Source: Klebsiella pneumoniae (GTDB lineage Bacteria > Pseudomonadota > Gammaproteobacteria > Pseudomonadales > Azotimanducaceae). Taken from it: a stretch of DNA of 6,132 bases. The translations under genes were made by a program, and so were the position numbers. Positions 1 to 6,109 of this stretch are shown piece by piece; position 1 is the stretch's first letter; each line of letters begins with the position of its first letter. The notes beneath the pieces were generated by a model, which ran no database searches, had not been told where the DNA came from, and worked only from the letters and a program-made list of their open reading frames with translations. The stretch covers positions 1 through 6,132 of the forward strand of contig CAMDVY010000194.1 of assembly GCA_945878745.1 (NCBI GenBank), written 5' to 3'.

Positions 1-506
1 CCAGCACGCTCGGCCGCGACTACTTTGCCGGTTTCAGTGAGGTCGCTCGCAGCACGCTCCTGTCCCATACGTGGCCCGGCAACATCCGCGAACTGAAGAA
101 CGTCGTTGAGCGCGCGGTGTACAAAACCGACCCGGATCAGCCCGTGGACCGGATCGTCCTTGATCCTTTTTTGTCTCCTTTTCGTCCCGTCAGCAGATCC
201 GCCACCCGTACCACAAACGTTCCGCCACCGCAGAGCACCCCGGCGGATCATGGTTCAGCCAGCGCGCAACCTTCAGTGCAGGCAGCACCCATCGAACGGG
301 CATCACCACCGATGGCGCAGCCACAGCGTTTTCCCGTCGATCTCAAGCAAATGGTTCAGGATCTGGAAATTGACACCATCAAGGCAGCCCTGGAAAAAGC
401 TCGACACAATCAGCGCAAGGCGGCCGAACTCCTGTCCCTGACCTACCACCAACTCCGCGGGTATCTCAAAAAATATCAACTCACCAGCGAGGGTGACGAC
501 GATTGA
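1..506 (+). CDS. pspF: PspF, sigma-54-dependent phage shock activator (3' part, 5' end outside window)
   Basis: The reading frame is open from base 3 to the TGA at 504-506 and gives 167 residues, about the C-terminal half of a PspF (E. coli PspF is about 325 residues). PspF is a bacterial enhancer-binding AAA+ ATPase that remodels sigma-54 RNA polymerase at psp promoters and is held inactive by PspA. Visible parts are the end of the AAA+ domain, with DYFAGFSEVARSTLL and the sensor-II segment WPGNIRELKNVVERAVY (from base 72), then DPF (162-170). A long Pro/Ala/Ser/Thr-rich linker follows (about 171-329), and then a Fis-type helix-turn-helix (about 340-485) with NQRKAAELLSLTYHQLRGYL. The TYHQ(L/F)R recognition-helix region is characteristic of PspF rather than NtrC or other paralogs. 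There is no sign of a receiver domain in the visible part, and PspF normally lacks one. pspA is usually divergent from pspF and would lie left of this window. The linker is longer than in the E. coli protein as I recall it. Confidence 0.93.
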   Translation, partial: STLGRDYFAGFSEVARSTLLSHTWPGNIRELKNVVERAVYKTDPDQPVDRIVLDPFLSPFRPVSRSATRTTNVPPPQSTPADHGSASAQPSVQAAPIERASPPMAQPQRFPVDLKQMVQDLEIDTIKAALEKARHNQRKAAELLSLTYHQLRGYLKKYQLTSEGDDD

Positions 507-539
507 CAGAAATTGGCGCACCGAAGTCGCAATTGTCGC

Positions 540-577
540 TTGGCCAGCCAATCAACAAACCTTTAGACTTCGCGCCC
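540..577 (+). promoter_or_regulatory. Candidate promoter of tRNA-Ser
   Basis: In the 75-bp gap between the pspF stop and the tRNA there is a -35-like TTGGCC (540-545). A -10-like TAGACT (564-569, spacing 18) or the overlapping TTTAGA (562-567, spacing 16) follows. It is followed directly by a GC-rich discriminator (CGCGCCC, 571-577), as is usual at stringently controlled stable-RNA promoters. Transcription would start around 576, only a few bases before the mature tRNA 5' end. The hexamers match consensus only modestly, so the call is tentative. Confidence 0.4.
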
Positions 578-581
578 TTAC

Positions 582-669
582 GGAGAGGTGGCCGAGTGGC
601 CGAAGGCGCGCCCCTGCTAAGGGCGTATACGGAAACGTATCGAGGGTTCGAATCCCTCCCTCTCCGCCA
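582..669 (+). tRNA. tRNA-Ser, anticodon GCU
   Basis: This is a complete class II tRNA of 88 nt with encoded CCA. The acceptor stem pairs GGAGAGG (582-588) with CCTCTCC (659-665), followed by discriminator G666 and CCA 667-669. The anticodon stem is CGCCC/GGGCG (609-613 and 621-625) with loop CTGCTAA, placing the GCT anticodon at 616-618, which reads AGC/AGU serine codons. The long variable arm ATACG-GAAA-CGTAT (627-640) is diagnostic for serine tRNA. The T arm is GAGGG (642-646) and CCCTC (654-658) around loop TTCGAAT. No other tRNA is adjacent. The same anticodon belongs to serV in E. coli. Confidence 0.98.
651..668 (+). repeat. Direct repeat, copy 1 (3' end of tRNA-Ser)
   Basis: These 18 bp of the tRNA-Ser 3' end (AATCCCTCCCTCTCCGCC) recur without mismatch at 823-840, 172 bp downstream. 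Copy 1 is part of the functional tRNA, covering part of the T loop, the 3' T stem, the acceptor strand, the discriminator and CC. Confidence 0.9.
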
Positions 670-702
670 AATGAAGAAGGCCCGTCAGGGCCTTTTTCAT
701 TT
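669..702 (+). terminator. Intrinsic terminator of tRNA-Ser
   Basis: The core stem AGGCCC (678-683)/GGGCCT (688-693) encloses the tetraloop GTCA and runs into TTTTT (693-697). The pairing continues outward through A677-T694, the wobble G676-T695 and AAATGAA (669-675)/TTCATTT (696-702), giving a stem of about 15 bp. Its first base is the last A of the tRNA CCA end, so mature tRNA and terminator abut. The outer A/T arms make it potentially usable in both directions. Confidence 0.88.
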
Positions 703-716
703 GGTGGACATGCAGG

Positions 717-840
717 CGGGTTCGAACCCGAGCAGAGGGTTCGACAAAACGGCAGGATTGCCGTTTTGGACGCGGCAGCGCCCTCGCGCATGCGAGGGTG
801 AGCGCCAGGGATGGCGCGAATCAATCCCTCCCTCTCCGCC
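717..840 (+). repeat. tRNA-Ser-tail-like palindromic mosaic (non-coding)
   Basis: The segment combines tRNA-like pieces and hairpins. CGGGTTCGAACCCG (717-730) is a perfect palindrome resembling a T arm. GAGGGTTCGA (735-744) is identical to 642-651 of the tRNA T arm. The 18 bp at 823-840 equal the tRNA 3' end at 651-668. Between the last two lie three perfect hairpins: CAAAACGGCA/TGCCGTTTTG (745-754 and 759-768), CCCTCGC/GCGAGGG (781-787 and 792-798) and GCGCCA/TGGCGC (802-807 and 812-817), each with a 4-nt loop. The order reads as a tRNA-Ser 3' half split by about 80 bp of palindromes. There is no matching 5' acceptor, D arm or anticodon arm, so this is not a second tRNA. I take it to be a degenerate duplication or a small repetitive element adjoining the tRNA; the inference is open. 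Confidence 0.6.
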
Positions 841-850
841 CCCGCCAAAT

Positions 851-917
851 GCAGGAGCGGTCTCCTGACCGCGATCCCTTCCGATCAGGAAGATCGCGAT
901 CAGGAGACCGCCCCTAC
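851..917. repeat. Inverted pair of REP sequences (BIME-like)
   Basis: Two 26-bp units face each other: 851-876 on the plus strand and 917-892 on the minus strand. They agree at 23 of 26 positions. Each has a (C/T)AGG(A/G)GCGG head and its own hairpin. The first is GCGGTC-TCCT-GACCGC (857-872). The second is the same except for one change that leaves a G-T wobble. Together they can fold into a long cruciform, with an inner TTCC/GGAA pairing (879-882 and 888-891) around GATCA. The GTAGG(A/G)GCGG head with a GC-rich palindrome and a GCGAT tail matches the REP class known from Pseudomonas and related Gammaproteobacteria, which RAYT transposases mobilise in trans. The position between convergent genes is typical of such elements, and the structure may also act in 3'-end protection or termination. 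Confidence 0.75.
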
Positions 918-953
918 GCAAGTTGGTTCGTCCGAGGCTGGCACAGACCAGAC

Positions 954-2843
954 CTACCCTTCCAATGCCTCCCACCGGGCGTACGCCTTGGCCAACTCCG
1001 CGCCGACATCTTCCAGTTCCTTCATGACCTGCGCGACCTGCTCCTTCGAACCTTTGTAGAAGTCCGCACTGGATACATTCTCCTGCAAGGTCCTTTGCCC
1101 GGTCTCCAGGGTATCGATCAATCCGGGCAGTGCCTCGAGCTCACGCTGCTCTTTGTAGGAGAGCTTCCTGGCCGAAACCGTTTTCACCGCTCGATCCGCA
1201 GCCTTCTGCTCGACCCCCGACTTCGATTGGTTTCCAGCCGCACCTTTTGCCAACCGGTGGCGATTCCAGTCTGAATATCCGCCAGGAAACTCCTTGACCT
1301 GGCCGTCATCCGCAATCGTGAGAAGACTTGTTACGGTGCGATCGATGAAATGCCGATCGTGGCTCACCAGTAACAACGTTCCTTCATAATCTGCAATCAG
1401 CTCTTCGAGCAGCTCCAGTGTTTCCACATCAAGGTCGTTGGTTGGCTCGTCCAGGACCAGAAGATTGGCCGGCTTGGCGAACAGCTTGGCGAGCAACAGT
1501 CGATTCCGCTCTCCACCAGACAAAGACTTCACCGGAGAGTGAATTCTCGACGAGGGAAAGAGAAAATCGGCCAGATAGCCGGCGACATGTCGTTTTTTAC
1601 CATTCTGTTCCACATGATCGGACCCGTCTGCAACATTGTCACGCACGGACTGTTCGGCATTGAGCTGAAGTCTTTCCTGATCAAAGTATGCGAGCTGCAG
1701 TCGACTACCCTGCCGAACGTCGCCGGTGGTGGGAGACAATTCCCCCAGCAGCAATCTCAACAGGGTTGTCTTGCCACTGCCGTTGCGCCCGAGGATGCCG
1801 ACCCTATCGCCCCTCACGATCGTCGTCGAGAATGGCTTCAGCAACTGATGATCTGAGTAGGCAAAAGTGACATCTTCCGCTTCCAGCACAAGTTTTCCGG
1901 ACTGTTCACCCGTTGTGGTCCGCATACGAACCTGCCCCTGCCGCTCGAGCCTGGAAGCATGCTCTCGTCGGAGCGCTTCCAGTCGACGCACACGTCCTTC
2001 GTTGCGGGTGCGTCGTGCCTTGATACCCTGGCGGATCCAGACTTCTTCGCCGGCCAGCGTCTGGTCAAATTTGCGTGACGCATCGGCTTCGGCTTCAAGC
2101 TCGAGTGCCTTGCGATCGAGGTAGGCCTGATAATTACCCGGATACGAACGCACCACACCTCGATCCAGCTCGATGATTCGGGTCGCAAGACGGTCCACAA
2201 ACGCTCGATCGTGCGTGATGAAAAGGACGGTGCCACGGTAGTCGGCGACGACTTCTTCCAGCGCCTGGATCGATTCGATATCAAGGTGGTTGGTGGGTTC
2301 ATCCAGCAGCAGCAGATCGGGCTCCGCAACCAGCGCTCGACCCAGCATCGCGCGACGGCGCAAGCCACCACTGCATTCGCCCAATCGCGACTCAGATGGA
2401 AGACTCAGGCGATCCAGCACTGCTTCAACCCGCTGGCTGGCCGTCCATGCATCAGCAACTTCCACTTCGTGCTGGAGTCGCGAATATTCCTGCAGCACCT
2501 GTGCGTCATCACTCTGTGCAAGCCGCAGGCTCACAGCGTGCATTCTGGAAAGGAGGTCTTGGAGTTCCCCAAGTCCTGATGCGACGACGTCGAACAGGGT
2601 CGCATCGAGCGCCGATGGCACAGCCTGTTCGAGGCGAGCCAGGCGAAGTCCGTCACGCCACCAGAGGCGACCACTGTCCAGCAACTGCGCGCGCGCGATG
2701 ACATTGAGAAGCGTTGATTTGCCGGCGCCGTTACGTCCCAGAAGGCAGATGCGTTCACGCGGCTGGATCACCAGATCCGCATGGTCCAGCAATGGAATAT
2801 GGCCGTACGCAAGACATGCGTCCTGCATCTGAAGGATAGTCAT
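954..2843 (-). CDS. uup: Uup-type ABC-F ATPase (duplicated ATP-binding cassettes)
   Basis: The protein is 629 residues with two ABC cassettes and no membrane segment; E. coli Uup is about 635. Cassette 1 has Walker A GRNGAGKST (36-44), signature CSGGL (157-161), Walker B LLLLDE (177-182) and the H-loop His211. The inter-domain linker includes EEVWIRQGIKARRTRNEGRV (266-285), a strongly Uup-like stretch. Cassette 2 has GRNGSGKTT (352-360), LSGGE (441-445), LLVLDE (461-466) and His495. Residues about 558-629 (KLSYKEQRELEALP onward) form the C-terminal coiled-coil domain that binds DNA in E. coli Uup. The start MTILQMQD aligns with the E. coli N terminus, but no good Shine-Dalgarno is visible. 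ABC-F proteins act in the cytosol on ribosomes. Uup has been linked to ribosome function and to suppression of precise transposon excision, so the exact substrate is unsettled. Cys replaces Leu at the start of the first signature motif. The gene is convergent with the tRNA and divergent from the receptor gene. Confidence 0.95.
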   Translation of the reverse strand: MTILQMQDACLAYGHIPLLDHADLVIQPRERICLLGRNGAGKSTLLNVIARAQLLDSGRLWWRDGLRLARLEQAVPSALDATLFDVVASGLGELQDLLSRMHAVSLRLAQSDDAQVLQEYSRLQHEVEVADAWTASQRVEAVLDRLSLPSESRLGECSGGLRRRAMLGRALVAEPDLLLLDEPTNHLDIESIQALEEVVADYRGTVLFITHDRAFVDRLATRIIELDRGVVRSYPGNYQAYLDRKALELEAEADASRKFDQTLAGEEVWIRQGIKARRTRNEGRVRRLEALRREHASRLERQGQVRMRTTTGEQSGKLVLEAEDVTFAYSDHQLLKPFSTTIVRGDRVGILGRNGSGKTTLLRLLLGELSPTTGDVRQGSRLQLAYFDQERLQLNAEQSVRDNVADGSDHVEQNGKKRHVAGYLADFLFPSSRIHSPVKSLSGGERNRLLLAKLFAKPANLLVLDEPTNDLDVETLELLEELIADYEGTLLLVSHDRHFIDRTVTSLLTIADDGQVKEFPGGYSDWNRHRLAKGAAGNQSKSGVEQKAADRAVKTVSARKLSYKEQRELEALPGLIDTLETGQRTLQENVSSADFYKGSKEQVAQVMKELEDVGAELAKAYARWEALEG

Positions 2844-2872
2844 GAAAACTGATGGGTCATTGGCGGCCGCGC

Positions 2873-2881
2873 ACTATACCA
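2873..2881 (-). promoter_or_regulatory. Extended -10 promoter of uup
   Basis: On the minus strand TGGTATAGT reads from 2881 to 2873. This is a TGn extension followed by TATAGT, one mismatch from TATAAT. No good -35 hexamer lies at the right distance (GCAATA or TGCAAT are poor), which fits an extended -10 promoter. Transcription would begin near 2866, giving a leader of roughly 22 nt without an evident ribosome binding site. Confidence 0.5.
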
Positions 2882-2932
2882 GCCGAAAGAGTTCGTATTG
2901 CACACGCCGCCGCCCTTGCAGGTCATCGATTG

Positions 2933-2952
2933 AGCTCTGGTAATTTAGAGCT
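2933..2952. repeat. Short inverted repeat upstream of the receptor promoter
   Basis: AGCTCT (2933-2938) and AGAGCT (2947-2952) are exact inverted copies separated by 8 bp. They lie 14 bp upstream of the receptor -35 box, between the two divergent promoters. The placement suits an activator or repressor site, but the arms are short and could be chance. The sequence does not look like a Fur box. Confidence 0.3.
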
Positions 2953-2966
2953 TGCCGCATCTGCAA

Positions 2967-2995
2967 TTGACATCGCTAACGAGGTCTCCTATAAG
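2967..2995 (+). promoter_or_regulatory. Sigma-70 promoter of the TonB-dependent receptor gene
   Basis: A perfect -35 TTGACA (2967-2972), a 17-nt spacer and a -10 TATAAG (2990-2995) with one mismatch to consensus point rightward at the receptor gene. Transcription would start near 3002 and leave an untranslated leader of about 130 nt. It is the best promoter match I found in the window. A promoter this close to consensus implies that control of the gene, if any, is by repression or in the leader. Confidence 0.75.
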
Positions 2996-3001
2996 TACTT
3001 C

Positions 3002-3134
3002 GGGGCGGATTTGTAACAGTTGGTTAACAATTCGCCATATCCCCTGGGGAGGGGATGATCAGCGGTGATTACGCTGTACACAGGCTGAGCCGATCGCTGT
3101 ATTCAATGGCTGATTGATCAGAGGGGTATACACA
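3002..3134 (+). other. Long structured 5' leader of the receptor gene
   Basis: The roughly 130 nt between the predicted start site and the ATG hold no ORF but several complementarities. ATCCCC/GGGGAT (3039-3044 and 3051-3056) forms a small hairpin. ATCAGC (3058-3063) pairs with GCTGAT (3109-3114). The heptamer TGATCAG occurs at 3056-3062 and again at 3115-3121, just before the ribosome binding site. CCCCT (3041-3045) is also complementary to the Shine-Dalgarno AGGGG (3122-3126), so the first hairpin and occlusion of the ribosome site would exclude each other. I do not recognise a known riboswitch class. Regulation through this leader is an inference. Confidence 0.35.
3121..3126 (+). promoter_or_regulatory. 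Ribosome binding site that fixes the receptor start
   Basis: GAGGGG lies 8 nt before the ATG at 3135-3137. It decides the start against an in-frame TTG at 3114, which is 21 nt upstream, would add seven residues before the signal peptide and overlaps the leader pairing. Confidence 0.8.
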
Positions 3135-6059
3135 ATGATCAGAAAATATGTTGGTACGGTCATCACCGCGGTGATGCTGACGCCGACAACGGCAATGATT
3201 GGCTCCCAGGCTGTTGCAGCCTCAGGAGACCGACGCCAGATCGAGGAGGTCGTGGTCACTGCAGAACGTCGTGAATCGACGGTCAGTGATACCTCCATGT
3301 CCATTACCGCGTTTACCGGCGAGTTCCTCGAGGACTTTGGTATACGCAACCAGGAAGACCTGCAGAATCTGATTCCTGCAGCGGTTATCGAACCCTATGA
3401 CATGGCGGTACGGGGTGTCGGCCGGAACTTCCGGTCACTCGGTGGTGATCCTGGCATCGCGACCTACCTGAACGGCGTGTACTCGGAAGACTTCGGTATC
3501 GCCTCCACCGAGGGTGGTTTGTTCGATATCGAGCGAATCGAAGTGTTGCGTGGCCCTCAAGGCACACTCTACGGTCGAAACGCGATCGGCGGTGCGATCA
3601 ACTTCATCAGCAAATTGCCATCCGACGAGTTTGAAGGTGAAGCGCGCGTGGTCGTTGGTGACTACGACCTCCTCGAAACTTACGGCGTGGTGTCTGGCCC
3701 GCTGATCAAAGGACTACTTTCAGGTAGAGCAGTCGGTGTGAAGCGTGTTCGCGAAGGTTACTACGAAGACAAATCGGGTAACCCTGATCCAGGCAACTAC
3801 GGCGACGAGAACTATGCGCTGTCGTTCCGCCTGACGCCGACAGAGAACATCGAGATGAACGTGCGCGCCAACGAACGCAGTTATGCCCGAAGAATGGCCG
3901 GCGCGGATGCCGCGGGTGTCATCAACCTCACCGAAAATGGTGGACGCACACGAAACACGACCGACTATGTCTTCGGTTATCGAGCAGTCAACCCAAACGT
4001 TGCCTGCCCGAATGCCGTTACCCGTACGGTGCCGGTGGCCACACCCGGTGTCATCGGCGGCACGGGCTGCGCAGTCGCGGGGAGCCCAGTACTCTCCTTC
4101 ATACATCCCAGCAACGGCTCGAACGTGTTCGCACAACGCGTAACACCGGGTTTCGACAAAACCACGATCGGCACGATCAATTCACCGAACATGGCGTTCC
4201 GCGCCGACGCCAGCAGACAGAATCTGGTAGGCATTGGATCGTTGGACGGAGATGATCTGGTCACCGACACCAATGGACAACAGGATGAGTTCTTCGATCA
4301 CCAGGCGGTATCCTTTGACGCCTCGTGGACCGTATCCGATCAGTTTTCCATGAAGTATATCTTCGGCTACACCGACTACTTCTATGATCGGACATCGGAT
4401 GTGGATCTAACCAGCAACCCGATATTCGACAACACCTTCTATGTCAGCCAGGAGACGGAATACGTCTCCCATGAACTGCAGTTCTTTATCGATCCGAGTG
4501 AAAATCTGTCGATCACTGCAGGCCTGTTCGCTTACGACGCGAAGATCACCCAACGGGGCGATTATTTCGACGCCAACTGCCGCAACAACAAGAACTGCCC
4601 GTCACGCTACAATCGGTCATTCCCGAATGCTGCGCTTGGCCTTGGATTCCTCGACGCATTTCCGAAGATGGACCTCTTCTCGGCGCGTCTTGGAGCAAAT
4701 CAGCGGTCCGGCGGCGGTGCTTTGCCGTTCTACTGTCTGGATGGCGGCGCGATTGGCGCGGGAGATCAGCTGGACGTTTATTGTTTCGGCAAGTGGACAG
4801 CTGACCAGGGTGATCGGGTTCAGCACGGCCCCGACACGATCGCTACCAACCTCGAATATCAGACCCGCAGCGAGCGTTACGCGTACGCAGCCTACGGACA
4901 AAGCACCTATACGTTCAACGAACAGTGGGCATTGACTGTCGGACTTCGTTGGGCACGGGACCAATTGACCGGTTTCGAAGATGTCTTTTTCTATCAGGAA
5001 GAATCCATCGTTCCGTTGGGGTTCGGAGCGGGTGGGAATGGATGTACGGCGGCAACCGGACCGACCTGTACATCGGTTCTCGGCTTGATCAATCAGGCAT
5101 TGGGCCATGTCGGTCCTAATGGAGAAATTCTCGACCCGAACGGCGTGTTGGTCGCGGGAATCCCAACCAGCATTTCGATCACCCGAGATCTGTACAAGGC
5201 AACCGAAGGTGTGACCTGGCGCTTCAATATGGACTACACACCGACCGATGATGACCTCATCTATCTGTCGGCAACCAAGGGACTGCGTTCGGGTGGCATG
5301 AATCTGGTGTTCTTCTCGAGCAATTCAACCTATGACGGCGAAGAACTGATCGCCTACGAACTTGGATACAAGGGGACCAAGCTGGATGGCCGACTGCAGT
5401 TGAACGCATCCGTTTATCTCTACGACTACGAGAACGTTCACACGTTTTCGAACGGCGCCTCCTTTGCTGGCGGCTATACGACCAACGTGATCGCAGTTCC
5501 CAAGGGAGAAATGAAGGGTGTGGAACTGGACGCAACCTGGCTTGCCGGAGACAACTTTACTCTTGGCGCGAACTTCAGCCTGACCAAGAGCAAGTACAAG
5601 TCGGACGTTTTCGCGATCAACCCAATCGATGAAAACGCACCGGAATCCCTGTTTGACCCGTTTGCGACGCTGAGCAACCTGAAGGGCAATCAGATGATTC
5701 GCGTCCCGGAGATGAAAGCCGGAGCATATGCGCAGTACACTTGGCCGATGGGCGAGAACGGCAAGGTGGATTTTCTTGTGAATTACTCCTGGATCGATCG
5801 CGTCTACTTCACTGTCTACGAAGACAAGAATCACTCGGCACCTTCCTATGATCGTTTCGACGTCCGCAGTTCCTGGGTGAGCAGTGATGATGCGTGGACG
5901 GTTGCCGTGTTCGTGAATAACGTGTTCGACAAGATCGGCATTCGACAGATCGACCAGTATCAGGCAAATGAATCAACGAACTGGCGCCGTACCGGTGCGG
6001 TCAGCGATCCCCGCCTGTTTGGCCTCGAGGTGCGCTACAAGTTCGGCGCTTACCAGTAA
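3135..6059 (+). CDS. TonB-dependent outer-membrane receptor
   Basis: From the ATG at 3135 the protein has 974 residues. It begins with a signal peptide: MIRK, a hydrophobic stretch, and an AVAA cleavage site near residue 29. A TonB-box-like segment IEEVVVTAE (36-44) follows, where TonB would contact the receptor. The plug domain (about 48-160) carries AVRGVGRNFRSLGG (91-104), PGIATYLNGVY (106-116) and the family hallmark IERIEVLRGPQGTLYGRNA (132-150) followed by IGGAINFI. The rest is a 22-strand-type barrel, ending in LFGLEVRYKF, with the aromatic of the last strand four residues before the C terminus. Such receptors import siderophore-iron, cobalamin, glycans or other scarce compounds, using TonB-ExbBD energy. 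Nothing here identifies the ligand. Long loops contain eight cysteines in four close pairs (291/312, 482/488, 534/550, 637/645). No transporter, TonB or regulator gene is adjacent, and the gene appears to be transcribed alone. Confidence 0.95.
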   Translation: MIRKYVGTVITAVMLTPTTAMIGSQAVAASGDRRQIEEVVVTAERRESTVSDTSMSITAFTGEFLEDFGIRNQEDLQNLIPAAVIEPYDMAVRGVGRNFRSLGGDPGIATYLNGVYSEDFGIASTEGGLFDIERIEVLRGPQGTLYGRNAIGGAINFISKLPSDEFEGEARVVVGDYDLLETYGVVSGPLIKGLLSGRAVGVKRVREGYYEDKSGNPDPGNYGDENYALSFRLTPTENIEMNVRANERSYARRMAGADAAGVINLTENGGRTRNTTDYVFGYRAVNPNVACPNAVTRTVPVATPGVIGGTGCAVAGSPVLSFIHPSNGSNVFAQRVTPGFDKTTIGTINSPNMAFRADASRQNLVGIGSLDGDDLVTDTNGQQDEFFDHQAVSFDASWTVSDQFSMKYIFGYTDYFYDRTSDVDLTSNPIFDNTFYVSQETEYVSHELQFFIDPSENLSITAGLFAYDAKITQRGDYFDANCRNNKNCPSRYNRSFPNAALGLGFLDAFPKMDLFSARLGANQRSGGGALPFYCLDGGAIGAGDQLDVYCFGKWTADQGDRVQHGPDTIATNLEYQTRSERYAYAAYGQSTYTFNEQWALTVGLRWARDQLTGFEDVFFYQEESIVPLGFGAGGNGCTAATGPTCTSVLGLINQALGHVGPNGEILDPNGVLVAGIPTSISITRDLYKATEGVTWRFNMDYTPTDDDLIYLSATKGLRSGGMNLVFFSSNSTYDGEELIAYELGYKGTKLDGRLQLNASVYLYDYENVHTFSNGASFAGGYTTNVIAVPKGEMKGVELDATWLAGDNFTLGANFSLTKSKYKSDVFAINPIDENAPESLFDPFATLSNLKGNQMIRVPEMKAGAYAQYTWPMGENGKVDFLVNYSWIDRVYFTVYEDKNHSAPSYDRFDVRSSWVSSDDAWTVAVFVNNVFDKIGIRQIDQYQANESTNWRRTGAVSDPRLFGLEVRYKFGAYQ

Positions 6060-6081
6060 CTCGCTCCTGATCGAGCTAACC

Positions 6082-6109
6082 AACAGGCGGAGCGAGCTCC
6101 GCCTGTTTT
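6082..6109 (+). terminator. Intrinsic terminator of the receptor gene
   Basis: AACAGGCGGAG (6082-6092) and CTCCGCCTGTT (6097-6107) form a perfect 11-bp stem around the loop CGAG. The run TTTT (6106-6109), then C and TTT, follows. It lies 22 bp after the receptor stop codon and closes a single-gene transcript. Confidence 0.9.

Noticed and set aside
503..508. TTGACA overlapping the pspF stop codon, as a -35 box for the tRNA
   Set aside because: No -10-like hexamer stands 16-18 nt downstream, and the resulting start would be well upstream of the tRNA.
717..840. Possible second tRNA-Ser
   Set aside because: Only the T-arm-like piece and 3' acceptor strand are present. The matching 5' acceptor strand, D arm and anticodon arm are missing.
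552..848. Minus-strand ORF of 98 codons containing GGEGGIRTLDTF
   Set aside because: It reads the antisense strand of the tRNA-Ser gene and the repeats beside it. GGEGGIRTLDT-type peptides are a familiar false annotation arising from antisense tRNA-Ser genes.
493..868. Plus-strand ORFs running through the tRNA (starts at 493 and 503)
   Set aside because: They cross a complete tRNA and its terminator and show no protein-family resemblance. No ribosome binding site supports them.
697..1274. ORFs over the palindrome block and the 3' end of uup (for example 798-1274 plus, 697-975 minus)
   Set aside because: They lie on REP and hairpin sequence or are antisense shadows of the well-supported uup frame.
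3114..3116. Upstream TTG start for the receptor gene
   Set aside because: The ATG at 3135 has a good GAGGGG site at 8-nt spacing and begins a typical signal peptide. The TTG has neither.
3002..3134. Cobalamin or TPP riboswitch in the receptor leader
   Set aside because: The leader is short for a cobalamin riboswitch, and I found no recognisable B12-box or thi-box core.
3720..4273. Long minus-strand ORFs inside the receptor gene (3720-4136, 3977-4273, and similar ones at 4617-5108 and 5325-5834)
   Set aside because: They are antisense to a complete receptor frame with clear domains and show no recognisable protein features.
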